Positions 47,286 to 58,090 of a stretch of 64,000 nt of DNA are shown in pieces. The stretch lies in contig CM044960.1 of the NCBI GenBank assembly GCA_024516035.1, positions 14,569,880 to 14,633,879 on the forward strand, in the 5' to 3' direction. The stretch is from Bactericera cockerelli (lineage: Eukaryota > Arthropoda > Insecta > Hemiptera > Triozidae). The position numbers and the translations under genes are program-made. Under the pieces are notes generated by a model. The model was not told where the DNA came from. It did no database searches and was given only the letters and a program-made list of their open reading frames with translations. Each line of letters starts with the position of its first letter. Within the stretch, counting starts at the first letter, position 1.

Positions 47286-47444
47286 CTCAATCACCTCGTT
47301 CGTCTCATTATCCATGTCCAACATTCGCCACAGAGAGGCTCTTATTTGGAAAGTTTGGAAATGCGCAGGTGTAGTTTCAGCATAAACATGTTCAAAGACT
47401 TCGGGAGCATTTCCATCATCCACATTTTGTAACCTTATTTCAAA
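47286..47444 (-). CDS. Opsin-like receptor, N-terminal exon (probable start codon inside)
   Basis: A 159-nt open stretch (53 codons) bounded by CAG acceptor (47445-47447) and GTAAGA donor (47285 downward). It ends ...MLDMDNETNEVIE and joins in phase 0 to the TM1 exon. The NET sequon and acidic character suit an extracellular N-terminus. The most natural start is the ATG at 47324-47322 (MLDMDNET...), 13 codons before the donor. The 40 codons before it stay open (FEIRLQNVDDGNAPEVF...), so they are either 5' UTR or a longer tail. Overlapping them in another frame is a run of ATGs (MWMMEML...) that would act as an upstream ORF if the whole exon is transcribed. The pyrimidine tract before the acceptor is weak, so the upstream border is less certain than the donor. 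The exon was found from the sequence and its phase, not from a known family motif. Confidence 0.65.
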
Positions 47445-47504
47445 CTGTTAAAGGTATTTTTCCACCTCATATTAAGAAAATCTGGTGTGACACCACACGA
47501 CAAT

Positions 47505-47886
47505 CCTTATCACTCAAAAATACGTCCAAATCCGCCACTGGTGACTTAACGGTAACAGTTAGCTTAAATTCAAAGTAAAATAATTCATATTCAGTACCTC
47601 AAAATCATTGGATTTGATACGTTACAACCTCCATCTTGTATGAATAGTAAAAAAGTTAGTCCTAGGGGACCAAAAAGTTATCAAAAATATATTCTGAGTA
47701 TACCCGTATTATTTTTTTATTACAAGAAAAACTTGTTCTTATAAAAATTTCATATCTCTTATCGTTTAACCAGAACAACCAAACGCCGCCAAATGGCGGT
47801 CGAAATTAAAACTGACTATCGAAAATGTTTGATGATTCCATTACTTTCCTTTCTATAGGATCCTTTGTATGGAACCAGGAAAGTAA
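47505..47886. repeat. Dispersed element, copy 2, ending in a hairpin
   Basis: Diverged copy of 45689-46072 in the same orientation: CCGCCACTGGTGACTTAACG, GTAACAGTTAGCTTAAA, then TTACTTTCCTTTCTATAGGA ... GGAAAGTAA at the end. Confidence 0.6.
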
Positions 47887-47889
47887 AAA

Positions 47890-50640
47890 ATATGAAAACA
47901 AGCAACATTTTAATATTCAAGAAATATTTTAATATGATAAAGTTTAATATGATAATTTAGAGTCTTCTATAATCAATATGTATAAAGGCGAAATTATTTA
48001 TTAAAAAATTCAAAAACAGCAAACTTCACAAAAAGGAAAAACTCATCTCCATTTTTTTGACGTTGTTACAGCTTACTTCAAGTTAAACAAGTCGAGTCTA
48101 AATTTTACAAAGTTTTAAAAAAAAAATATCTTAAGTTGTAGGTAACATACAATTTGAGTCAAGTTTAAGTTTCCAACCGACAAACTAATGCTTGAAAACT
48201 TGTTTCGATCAAATTGATCAAACTTTCTGTCAACCCCATCAGTTCTTCGATGTAATTTAGAACTTTATCAAGTTATTCCAGGTATTACAACAAGTACATG
48301 ATAATTTTAATATAAAACATGTAATGTCTCATCTGATTCGAATTCAAACTTTCCTAAAGACCCATTCAGTTGGTAAATTTTTGTAATGAAGGGTGCCACA
48401 AGTACCTAAGCGGCCTGTTAGTATATTTTTACAAGTATTAGTAAATTTATTTTTCAGTCATGGGATATAAGAAAATCTTTTAACCGACCATGCTGAAATA
48501 CAATCAAATAATAGTTATTACAGATATTTTGAAACACTTATTGTAAGAACCTGTTTTACAGGTGGAAAAAGACAGATCTGGTTGACTGTGGTGATGAGGT
48601 TGCGATTTCCATTATGTTTCATGGAGTGAAGTAAATTCACAATAATCGGGGACATTAAATTTATTTCAATTGAATACATTTTTCTATTGCCTTTTCTAAA
48701 AGTTATCACCTGAAAATTCAAATTGAAAATTATAATGACCTTAAACTTAGTGGCAATTTCTTACAGGAAACATTCACCTTGGCGAGACTGTTCAATTTGA
48801 GAACAAACGCTTCGGTGCATGTTGATAATATAGCAGAATGGATCTCATTCCTACAGGATTGGTAAATTTTACCCAGAAAAATCAAAACTAAAAAATATAC
48901 CTAATGAATTATAAATTTGTCCTCAATAGATAATGTATGTAGTATTCGTCTTCAAAACTTTCGCGATATAAACACGCGAAGCTGCAGCGCTGTATAAAAC
49001 GGAGAAAAACGATACTCTGGAACCGAGCTCATGGCGAGACAAGTTTCCACTTGGAAATATCTCATCAGAGAAAGCAACTTTCCCACGGAGGCTTTTTCAA
49101 ATCCGCTCAGACGTTCCCTAGCGCATGGTCGACTCAGTACCCACATGTATTATTTAACAAATGCAATTTACGTATTTCTAGGTTGCATAGGATGCATTCA
49201 AAGGAGTGGGGTCAGAGAGGCGAGAGGGTTTAATGAAAAATTCCATGGGGGTGTTTTGAAAGTGAGAAGTTGGACGGGGGGGGGGGGGGGGGGGGGGACC
49301 TCGAACTTGAACACTCCGCTGACCTTGAGGAGAGTTTTTGTTTTTCATGGGCGAAAGTTGCTGAAGACGACATGCTGGCAACTGCTCATCCGAATCTCAG
49401 TTCTGTTTCCTAATGGAAGTGGTTCAACAATTTATTGCTGATGAAGTTTATAGATAAATACATTTGCGTAATAACACTTTACTTTATCGTTTCAAATATA
49501 CCACAGAAGTTGTGTACCTAAACTTATTAGGTAAATATGTAGGTACACAAATCGTCTCCACTAAATCCACTCATCAATTAAAATACATAATATAGGTAAT
49601 CCCATTTGCTTATCATAGGTATTTTAAGGGATTCATTTTATGTGACAATAAAACATTACGCAAGTCTATTACCTTCATCTGTATCTTCCATCAGTTCTTT
49701 ATGAATGGTGAAGATTTTAATTAAATAGGGCACTTTAGGTAAATGAGTAGGTATCTGTTATTATTATTTTAGTTAGGCTTTCTTATGTTCAGCTGCAGAT
49801 AAACAAGATGGTATTGTTGTACATAAATTCAACAAAAAAAACTATTCGGTGTTTCATAGGTACCTATTTTTATTATTATTATTTATTTTTTATTTTTTTC
49901 AGTACTTTCAAAAGATTATTTTTTATTGAACAAATTCTTTCATCTTCATAAATTTATAAATAAATTCATAAACATGGAAAATTAGGAACATGGCAAGTTT
50001 AAGTGGCCAATTATGCAAAGCATGTGTTAGGTCACCGAGATTGGCTTTTATAATATTTAACACCTACCCTTACTTCACAAAGGAACTAAATTTATAATCA
50101 ACAAAGCAATTATTATCGTAGAGCGCCGCGGTAATTGCAGTAAGTACAGGCCCGTTGTTTTGGGCTTCTGGAAATTTTCTCGAGTTTCGTTATAATTTTT
50201 AGGTACGGATAGGGTGGTACAATTTATTATTGCTATCAAATGTTTGTTATCGGTCACCTTTGGCTTTTAGTAGTGGAACAAGTTGTCTAATTATAGGTCA
50301 TTGGAATGAAAAGTTCATAGACAGGAATGAAAAGTTCATAGACTAGACAGGTATATACCTACTTGACATCGTAGGTATAATCTCATAATGTACATACATA
50401 GGTGTATACAATTACCAATAAGGTACCTTGCCGCCACTTTTCCGCCGTAAAAGTTTTAGCCCCTAGCTGGGGTTTCATGTAGATTTTTTATTTGAAAAAA
50501 ATCCAAAATTAGACTCTGTACCAGTCATTTGGAGTCATTTGGCCCAGCTGTTTCGGACTGAGTGTTGATTATGAATGAGTCAAATAATTTTATTAAATTT
50601 TATTCATAAAGACTATAAAGAGTTATTCTATGTTTCTTGA
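47890..50640. other. Upstream of the receptor's recognised exons; no gene seen
   Basis: A G+C-richer stretch at about 48960-49250 contains overlapping open frames on both strands without domains. If the gene begins near the N-terminal exon, this would be a place for its promoter or a 5' UTR exon, but no core promoter can be assigned. A 22-G run lies at 49276-49297. Confidence 0.4.
49276..49297 (+). repeat. Run of 22 G
   Basis: Uninterrupted G homopolymer; able in principle to form a G-quadruplex. Long G runs are also a common sequencing-error site. Confidence 0.9.
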
Positions 50641-50645
50641 ATGGA

Positions 50646-50850
50646 GTCACCTTGGCCTAACGGTAGCTGCAGTGGGATGCTCGGCTTGCACACAGGTAAC
50701 CCGGGTTTGAATCCCGGCGGGCTCGGAATTTTTTCGGATCTATACTTTGGATTTCGGGGCCAACCGTAGCTTCGTGAAAAGAATTGGGGTAGTAGTAGAG
50801 TGGGCCGCCAGAGGCGGCATTACAAGATTGATATTGGAATATGATGGTTG
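50646..50850 (+). mobile_element. tRNA-derived SINE, family 5
   Basis: Head TGGCCTAACGGTAGCTGC (A box region) and AACCCGGGTTTGAATCCCGG (B box), then a body with GGATTTCGGGGCCAACCGTA and GGGCCGCCAGAGGCGGCATT. The anticodon arm is disrupted and there is no acceptor stem, so it is not a tRNA gene. Confidence 0.8.
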
Positions 50851-51700
50851 GTTAGAGATATGATGCATTAGCATTAGTTCTCGCAATATCGATGCTAATA
50901 CCCACTAGAAATCGGGACATGATAACACAAATAAATAGCTCTTTATCTTTTATGTTTCCTGAACTGTAATTCCATGACCTTACGTCACACTATGAATGAG
51001 GTTCCTATCGGCAATGCATCCCATGCATGGCGTATTGTACAAGTCATTGTCATCAGAGAGATGCTCTTGAACGCAGGTTACACCTTACTGAAATACCGGT
51101 ATAGCTGACGTGGGTGTGTAGCCTACAATACATAATGCACGAATGCTAATTAACATGATGAAAAGAGCTATTCATTTAGAGCTGGGCCTGCAAGTAGCGC
51201 ATCACCCAGGACATAAGACCGTCATTCAATAGAAAGAATACGTTTGAAGTATATTAGACATTATTTACCTATACAATACGCGTATAATATACACACATTA
51301 CCTCGTACTGTCATTCAATAGATATAATTATATGTAGGTACATGTGCTGAAATATACACATATTATATACACATACACTATTACCTACTTTAAAATTAGC
51401 TACTCTAATCTACGAAAAATGGGTGCAAGAAGCAAGGTTTTTTTTAGATTTTTTTTTCTCCAATATGTAGTATTTCTAATATACAGAAGCATAATAATAT
51501 AATTCCATTGAAATTCGCTACCGACCTTCCCATTTTCCGTAATGAGTACGATAAGGACTAAAGTACCTGTGATAGTTGAATGGGTCGTGACAATCTAGTG
51601 GACTATGCGTCTATGCCGCACCGCCATACCGCAATGGTTAGACTCTTAACATGTTCCCTTGATTATGCGATATATGCCTTATATGTAAGTAGGTTCAACT
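50851..51700. other. No gene seen
   Basis: AT-rich sequence with no recognised feature. Confidence 0.45.
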
Positions 51701-51712
51701 ATATTGACAGGT

Positions 51713-51981
51713 TAGTCTTGCTGGGGGACGTTAACCAGGGAGAAGACTAGTGTCCTGCTAGAGGACTATAAACAGAGAACAGACTAGCCAACCCTTACAA
51801 GCCAGGCTAGCTTGCAGTTTGCCAAGGGTTTATTGGCTTGTAAAGAAAAGTTCAAGTCCTCACGATGGTTGATCGCACATAAAAATATGTGGTTCAGGAC
51901 GAGCCAACTTTGAATTAAAGTTGGCTGGAGACCATCACTCACCCCTCCAGCTGTAGCCAAGCTGGCTACAACAACAACAAC
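51713..51981 (+). mobile_element. SINE-like retroposon with (ACA)n tail and exact 12-bp target duplication
   Basis: A 269-bp unit flanked by the direct repeat ATATTGACAGGT (51701-51712 and 51982-51993). The 3' end is GTAGCCAAGCTGGCTACA followed by ACAACAACAAC. The exact duplication and simple-repeat tail show insertion by target-primed reverse transcription. Relatives: 38370-38600, 44266-44520 and 61125-61292, all on the minus strand. There is no recognisable tRNA, 5S or 7SL head, so it may be the 3' end of a LINE or a SINE with a worn head. Confidence 0.9.
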
Positions 51982-52189
51982 ATATTGACAGGTAAATCTA
52001 AATACCTACATAATTATAATTATTGTAATACAAGAGCACGCATCCAATTTACCTTACGACAACACGGCATGGCTCAAAATCTGGCCTCAGGTAGATTCCG
52101 TTTAATTAGACTTTAGATAGAGATTTCACACGTGGTTAGAGTGCAATTTGGACTTTATGACATGTTTTCCTATTGTAGTTCTAGAGTGT

Positions 52190-52345
52190 AGTCACCATGG
52201 CCATTGGCTTGCACATAAGCAATCTGGGTTTAAATCGTGAGTTTTTTCGACATTGTACTTTGTATGTTTCAGGGTTTACTTATACGTCTCTAGAGAGGAA
52301 ACAATAGTGATCAACTCTTACTTATGTGAGTAGCGACCAGACGTA
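52190..52345 (+). mobile_element. tRNA-derived SINE, family 3, diverged
   Basis: TAGTCACCATGGCCATTGGC ... CTGGGTTTAAATC ... ACTTATGTGAGTAGCGACCA parallels the 15490 copy; the B box is mutated. Confidence 0.55.
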
Positions 52346-53325
52346 GACCTATGCACAAAAAAGATATAAAACTGGCTAAATCCCGGCACTTTGTTGCCGT
52401 TGAGGTTATTGTCCGTGGTTTAGGAGGGGGGTTAACTCTCATGAAAATTCCAATATCTGTTACCGTTTGGGCTGTGGTATTGTAAACAGACAGCCCCTAG
52501 GAGGACATAGTCAGCCAGTCAGACATGCACTGATTTGAGTTTTATAAAATCGAAAAGTCCTATAATAACCATGTGGTGCTATGCGCTAAAGTTGTGACGA
52601 AGAAACACATAGTTATTTAATTATTGCAAATCTAGACTAAGAGAAACTTTGCATTATATTTCAGGATCCAATTTTTATGCCATTTTGAAGATGGAGTGAT
52701 CAGTGAGTTAATCAGTGAAAGAATTAGGACTTATGTACCTATGTTTAACTCATTTATCTTCTGATCGATGGGACAGCTCATTAGGTATGCAGTGTTGCAG
52801 AGTATGTGGTACTACAGCTTACCGTCCAATATATGAAGCCCAGCTCAACAATACAGAAAACAAGTGTTCTCATTTCCTCAATATTACAAACAGATAAATA
52901 TACATAAACATATGTATACCTATGTATGCTAGTCATCTCATGATGACTGCATATCAGATGGTGGCAAATAATCTGGAGCACACACAAATGATACAAACAC
53001 ACGACTAACATAAACGTCAGGTAATATTCCGAAAAACAGCTGTGCTAACGAATAAATTTTACAGTAAAAACAAGGAATCTATGTTTCAGAAACTATGTGG
53101 ACATGAGTTTTAGTTTTTCCCGTACCAGGTGGATAAATTTTAATATTCTGTGTTTTGTGGGAATTCCAGCTATGTGAACTTCACAAAATTACTGATTCTC
53201 TTTTTTCCCTATCAGTCACTTTAACCAAATTACTGTACGATCGTTCGTACCGATCCTCTCAGGGTCTACAAGAGATACTGATTCTCTTTAGGAATAATAA
53301 TAATAATAATATCGCCTCATTCATA
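52346..53325. other. No gene seen
   Basis: AT-rich; short frames at 52715-52897 (plus) and 52781-53011 (minus) overlap each other and have no motif. Confidence 0.4.
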
Positions 53326-53329
53326 CTGC

Positions 53330-53506
53330 CCGATTAGGACTATTAAGGCCCATTATTCCAGTAGTACGCCCAAGACGCATTACTATGTGGTAAAAATCCC
53401 AAATGGGAGGATAATTTGTCATGTCCCGGCTAGGTTTCGAACCTGCGACCCCTGGAATCTCTGGATTCACAGAGGGCCGCCTTTACCACTGAGCTACCGG
53501 GACAGA
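53330..53506 (-). mobile_element. tRNA-derived SINE, family 6
   Basis: Minus strand: CCCGGTAGCTCAGTGGTAAA (A box) and GTCGCAGGTTCGAAACCTAG (B box), then a body with GACAAATTATCCTCCCATTT. Both Pol III boxes are near consensus, which suggests a fairly young insertion. Confidence 0.85.
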
Positions 53507-53626
53507 CAATTAGGAAGTACAATATTTCTATATTCTGTGTTGACAATGTTGAAATTGACAATTTTGAAGACCTTTTCACAGTATCTGTGACATTGCCGTC
53601 GCGTCGATACAACTTTTATAAATAAA

Positions 53627-53822
53627 CTAGGGGGCTGTCGCCCGCTTTGCGGGCTGAGGCATGGCCGTGAAAGCAAAAAATCCTTTTTCGCCAATGGCAG
53701 GTGTTGTAGTGGGAGTTTCGAAAATCCCGTCTTATTGCACATCTAGACTATAAGACAAAGCTACCTACCAAATTTCAGCTTGCTAGGTTTGGGCTGTATA
53801 GAGCGATGATCAGTCAGTGACT
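53627..53822 (-). mobile_element. Helitron-like element, second copy, 5'-shortened
   Basis: Minus-strand copy of 11518-11761, highly similar over GAAATTTGGTAGGTAGCTTT-GTC... to the 3' hairpin, ending CCCCCTAG followed by T. The 5' TC end and (ACTG) repeat are mostly missing. Confidence 0.8.
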
Positions 53823-53830
53823 TTGACATT

Positions 53831-53964
53831 TAGGGCGGAATTAATAGACGTTTTTGTAATACCTCTGTGGCGCTAAGTCACGGATTGCGTACTGTGTAAG
53901 ATAGGGAAAACCGACACTTACCAACGACTTAAGTTATTGATGTTGTCTATTAATTCCGCCCTTA
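53831..53964. mobile_element. TA-type MITE, uninterrupted copy
   Basis: 134 bp with near-perfect inverted ends AGGGCGGAATTAATAGAC and GTCTATTAATTCCGCCCT, bordered by TA. It is the uninterrupted counterpart of the split copy at 2027-2450. Confidence 0.85.
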
Positions 53965-53969
53965 TATAT

Positions 53970-54807
53970 TAAGATATTTCTGAATAAGAAAGTCCTTACA
54001 ACTCTAGAGACATACAAAAGACTAGGAGCAACACACCAGTGTAACATACAATAACGTCACTAGTTATGCAATATTGAATTAGGAAACTATCTTTCGGAAA
54101 TGAACACTCCTTAAACTTATGTATTAGGTATCTACATACGTACGTAATTATGTATATTAGGTATCTACAAATTTATGTATCTATCTACAGTACTTCGGGA
54201 ACTCATTAATGATCTATCAATGCCTAGCTCAATAGGAAAATTCTAAAACGGGAAACTCGAGCATTTGAAAATAAATTTCCCTTTATTTAAATAATAGCTG
54301 AACCTCAATACAGTTCTGTAGACTTTACGGCAATGCCTGACCTGCGGAGCGGACTCTAGTCTTCTTGTGTGTGATGTGACTTTCAGTGTGATGAGTTAAT
54401 AATCTACGTTGGCGTTTAGACCGCTTTAGAGTACATAGCAAGAAATCATTATAAATTATGTACCTAATTGTCGATATTAAATAATAGCCTCAACACTTGG
54501 CAACAAAATCATATTTAGGTAATAAAACATTGATATTATCGTACTTGGTTTCGCAGGATTCGTGACATCAGCATAAAATTCTATAAGAAAAAAATGTGTA
54601 CTTATTCAGCATCTAATAGGGTCTTGAGTTCTATCTTTCTAGTAATGCTGATTCAAGTTAAAAGTGTAAAAATTACGTATCAACAGTAGATAACATAATT
54701 ATCATAATTATTTCTTCCTACGCAGCTCCTGCAATAAGTTCCGTCGAAATAGTTTCTGTCGTCACCTTTCTGTCCAGGTTTCAGTTGTCTTTTTTACGAA
54801 ACCTATA
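53970..54807. other. No gene seen
   Basis: AT-rich, with a twice-repeated TTAGGTATCTACA word near 54125-54170. Confidence 0.4.
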
Positions 54808-54900
54808 TACAAGATGTCCCTAAAACAAAGCGAACATGTTGGAAATGGTCCAATGAATCATCAGTAGGCCGTTCTCACCATGTTTAGGGACCACCCTGTA
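54808..54900. mobile_element. 93-bp MITE with TACAGGGTGG-type end
   Basis: Left end TACAAGATGTCCCTAAA and right end (read inward) TACAGGGTGGTCCCTAAA form the inverted repeats. Internal CATGTT/AACATG words also pair. Confidence 0.75.
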
Positions 54901-56280
54901 GAACTAAAATAAAGGTCATTTTGCTTTATAAACATGGGTGCAGAGATAGGCGAAGCTAGGACTACTTAAAGTTGGTACCAAAAACTCAAAAAAGAATTCA
55001 AAATCGAATTCGATTTACTTGATTTTTTGCATGCAGTCTCGGATTATTGTTATCGTTATTTGTTATTGATTTGTCACTCTTATTGTATAAGGGCAGAGTT
55101 ATGGGGGGTCAAGTAATGAAATTGGGTACAATTTTTTGGTGAGTAGTTTTGCCACAAAAAGGCCCGAATAGTTTTTGACTGTAAAAATCACAAAAAATGA
55201 CAAACAAGAAAGTCTGAATTAGGAATGTTCAATATAACTTTAATCCTTACCTTAAAAACTGAGCGAAAACTTTTGTTCAAAACCAGCACGAACACTAGAT
55301 TTGTAAAACCTACGAACATTTCAATTTCTCCCCATAACTTCGCCCCTGATTGTGAAAAAAATTCCAAATGCTCATCAATGAGAAAGCACCATAACAATGG
55401 GATTCGCCATGCAAAAGTTAGGAGATTGATTTTTCACAGCTGTTTCTTCATAAGTTTATTTCATACCTTGACCAAACTTGACGGTGGCGTGGTTACAATT
55501 GAAGGCCTCGATCAAAAAACGAGGTATCTGCATTTTTCAAAATTGTTTGATAAATTTGGTTATACATTATTTTTTTTACCATATTCATGAAAATGGGATT
55601 ATTGTCCTCCGAGTGTTTTTCTTGTGGTTTCTTCAATACAATGGCTTCTATACAACGTATTCTGAGAAGCCATTTGCATGTACTAATTAATCTCCTTTTG
55701 CGCGTTTCAAAATTCTGTGCTTACCAACTGCACAATAAATTTATGATTTTTTTTTTGTTGAAACATTTATTCTAAGCTCAAAGCCAAAAGACGGTTGGGA
55801 CAAATGAAAATCCTTTTGTTAACTGAAAGGTTGGAAATTGGAAAAGCAAAATTAAATAGATACAATACTTTCTATACCTTACAGAGGTAATAGAAAGAAA
55901 AAATCATGTTCATGAAGTATTGTTAATTGAAAAGAACATTTTTGATAAAAGAGACTTCTGCGGGCTAAAAATTACAGGGTTTTTTACCCAAAGAGAATTT
56001 CCGTTACTAGTGAATCATATATTATTCTATGTGGACTCAATTTGAAATTGGAAAACTACGTATTATCTTCATTTATTTGATCTCTGAAACATTTTTTTAT
56101 CTTAATCTTTCATTATAATTTAAGTAGGTAGAAACATTTTTTACAGAAGTATATTCCCTCTAACTATCCAAAAGAATTTTTTTAGTACAAGACCTCCAAC
56201 GGATGCTGGAAAAACATGTTTTATTTTAATTTATTTTGATATTCTATGAATCTATGAAGACCATTTATATTAGTCTCTAA
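54901..56280. other. No gene; weak inverted similarity inside
   Basis: GGGCAGAGTTATGGGG near 55090 and CCCCATAACTTCGCCC near 55330 are approximate complements, so an old foldback element may lie here. Frames of 60-120 codons (55225-55590 and others) show no domain. Confidence 0.35.
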
Positions 56281-56283
56281 AGT

Positions 56284-56312
56284 CCCGTCAGTTTAGAGTC
56301 TAAACTGACGGG
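56284..56312. repeat. Perfect 14-bp palindrome with 1-base centre
   Basis: CCCGTCAGTTTAGA, G, then the exact complement TCTAAACTGACGGG. Far longer than expected by chance in a local window. Confidence 0.92.
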
Positions 56313-57689
56313 GCAGAGACAACTAAGCCGAACTAGTTTCTTATAAAACCGGAACAGAGTTTTATTTCTATTAGGACGGAGTCCGAGCACATGGTCTAAG
56401 GAGAGTAATTAGAACCACGGAGCCCAGTGACATCGCGGTAATCAGTAGTTTCTTGCTGTCAGCCTAGCTCATGAGTCGTCACCCGGGGCTATGTGATTCG
56501 GAGACTTCGGAGTGGTTTGAAAAGCGGTAACTCGGTCTTTCAAAAAGTTTCTAAGTGTTCGAAATCAGACTTTACAATACAGTCAGCTTTTCCATCATGC
56601 AAGGATGAGTCTTGCAAGTTCCCCTGCTCTCAGGGTCAGACCCGCTTGTAAATAATGTAAATCATTTATTAATTAATTAGCATGAATAGAATTTGTTTTA
56701 TCTATAATGACCGATTTTATTTCTAAAGTTGTGTGTGTACCTGTACTAATGCCGCATGGCCTGCATGACAAGTCCTTATCAAATTAAAATATGGCACGGC
56801 TACTTAAATAAATAAAATATAAAAACATGCATATTTTAAAAATCTAAAACATTATCATTATTTTCTTTGTGTTATTATATCACAACATTATTGGGAAGCT
56901 TATAGCATCATGAACTTCCAATACCATATCAAGAATTCTACGTATAACTTTCAAGACAGGTCGAACGAGATGTAGTCTTCCATTGTCGTCTCAGACTTCT
57001 GGCACGATCGGGAGGATGATCGAGTGACTTGACAAGATATACGATTGAGAAACCTTCAAACCCCGTCCCAAAATTCCGGCTTCTAGTCTCGTGCTCCCTC
57101 CCTGGGGACCCTACACAACCGAACCCGGTTGGATCATCCCGGTACCCAGTGGACCCGGTTGGAAGCTCCAACCGGACCGCGTCGATCCCAGTGAGTCGTT
57201 ACATTCACTCCACCGGTTCCAGCATGAGCATCTGTTTTCGTTCTTACCCATTAGCTGACGTCCTCATATATTGTTTTTCGTAATTCAAGTTGACTTCTAA
57301 TCATGCCAGTGTTCTCTATTTTTTTTTTTTTTTTTTAATTTCCCCCTTAAATCTATTTCAAATGCTTGGGACTCGAACCACGGACCTCCAGTCTTCTCTA
57401 TCGTTGGGGGAAGGCTTCTTTAAGCATTCTTTAGGCCGCGACGTCCGCATGGCCCGTTGTCTTCTGAAACGTTTCGTCGCGGCAGATAATTCTGTATTCT
57501 TGGATACATTCTTACTTAAAACGTATACCGAACTAGCGGAACTAGTCTACGGCGACAATTCAAGTCCAGCTCTCGTGCAACCCCTCTTCAAAGAAAGTTT
57601 AATCTCGATAAAATATCCTCTCCTTCTTCTGACTTTTTCCAAACCTTTGTGATCGACATTTGTTCTACGAATAATTTCCTTCCATATCG
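56313..57689. other. Unassigned, unusually G+C-rich at 56380-56640 and 57000-57230
   Basis: A plus-strand frame at 57029-57283 codes a proline- and serine-rich product (PGDPTQPNPVGSSRYPVDPV, then GSSNRT...). The minus frame opposite is also open. A family-1 SINE scrap (GGGACTCGAACCACGGACCT) is at 57368-57391. This could be a repeat such as an LTR piece; no LTR ends, polyprotein or exon signals were identified. Confidence 0.35.
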
Positions 57690-58090
57690 TTCTATTAAAT
57701 GCGTCCTCTTTTCTTCAGTTTTTTTACTCTCACGGTAATGGATAACCTTCTCAACTTTTTATTATGATCAAAAGAAAATAATATAATAAGAGTAAGAATT
57801 ATCTTATCTTTGGTCTCTCTCTCTCTCTTTCTTTTACCGCCTATTTTTAAGTTTTCTATTCTCTTACTCAACATATTTTTCATTTCTTCTCTCTATTACC
57901 GTTATATGTCCACTGTCTAAACCACCACAGCGTACTATCTAGTATTTTCTTTGCCAGAGACTCCACTTTCATTGTTCGCTCATGTCTCACCCCGTAAATA
58001 GTAAATCTGGGTAAATCACCCCATCTCTCCTTATTATAGGTACCACACAATCGTAATAAAGTATTAGAAAATTCATAATATTGCATAATA
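57690..58090 (-). pseudogene. Decayed LINE ORF2 tail
   Basis: Minus strand reads VRHERTMKVESLAKKILDST, LWWFRQW; compare KILDRRLRWFGHV at 3885. It then continues into KIGGKRKRERE-like codons and a 3' segment (57733-57805) that recurs almost unchanged at 59891-59962. Stops and changes of the FGH motif mark it as dead. Confidence 0.6.

Larger units (their letters stand above)
24206..47444 (-). other. Opsin-like GPCR gene, partial (four exons recognised)
   Basis: Gene-level span. Four minus-strand exons have consensus borders (acceptors ending CAG; donors GTAAGA, GTGAGC, GTAAGT, GTGAGT) and junction phases 0, 2 and 1 that keep one frame open. The joined product runs through an N-terminal tail with two N-glycosylation sequons, TM1 with the GN motif, TM2 with the LAxxD motif, a W-x-F-G first extracellular loop, the TM3 cysteine and an ERY motif after TM3. 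This order and spacing is that of a rhodopsin-family receptor, and the WSFG loop next to the TM3 cysteine favours an opsin. The chromophore lysine of TM7 is not visible, so retinal binding is not shown. Exons for TM4-TM7 are missing from positions 1-24205 as far as I can read and presumably lie to the left of the window. The promoter was not identified. Introns are rich in transposons. Confidence 0.85.

Noticed and set aside
50646..50725. A functional tRNA gene
   Set aside because: A and B boxes are present but no acceptor stem or proper anticodon arm can be paired; SINE head instead. The same applies at 3961, 17463, 53506 and 62776.
57029..57283. Proline/serine-rich 84-codon ORF as an exon
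   Set aside because: The opposite strand is equally open, splice support is lacking, and the G+C-rich block may be a repeat.
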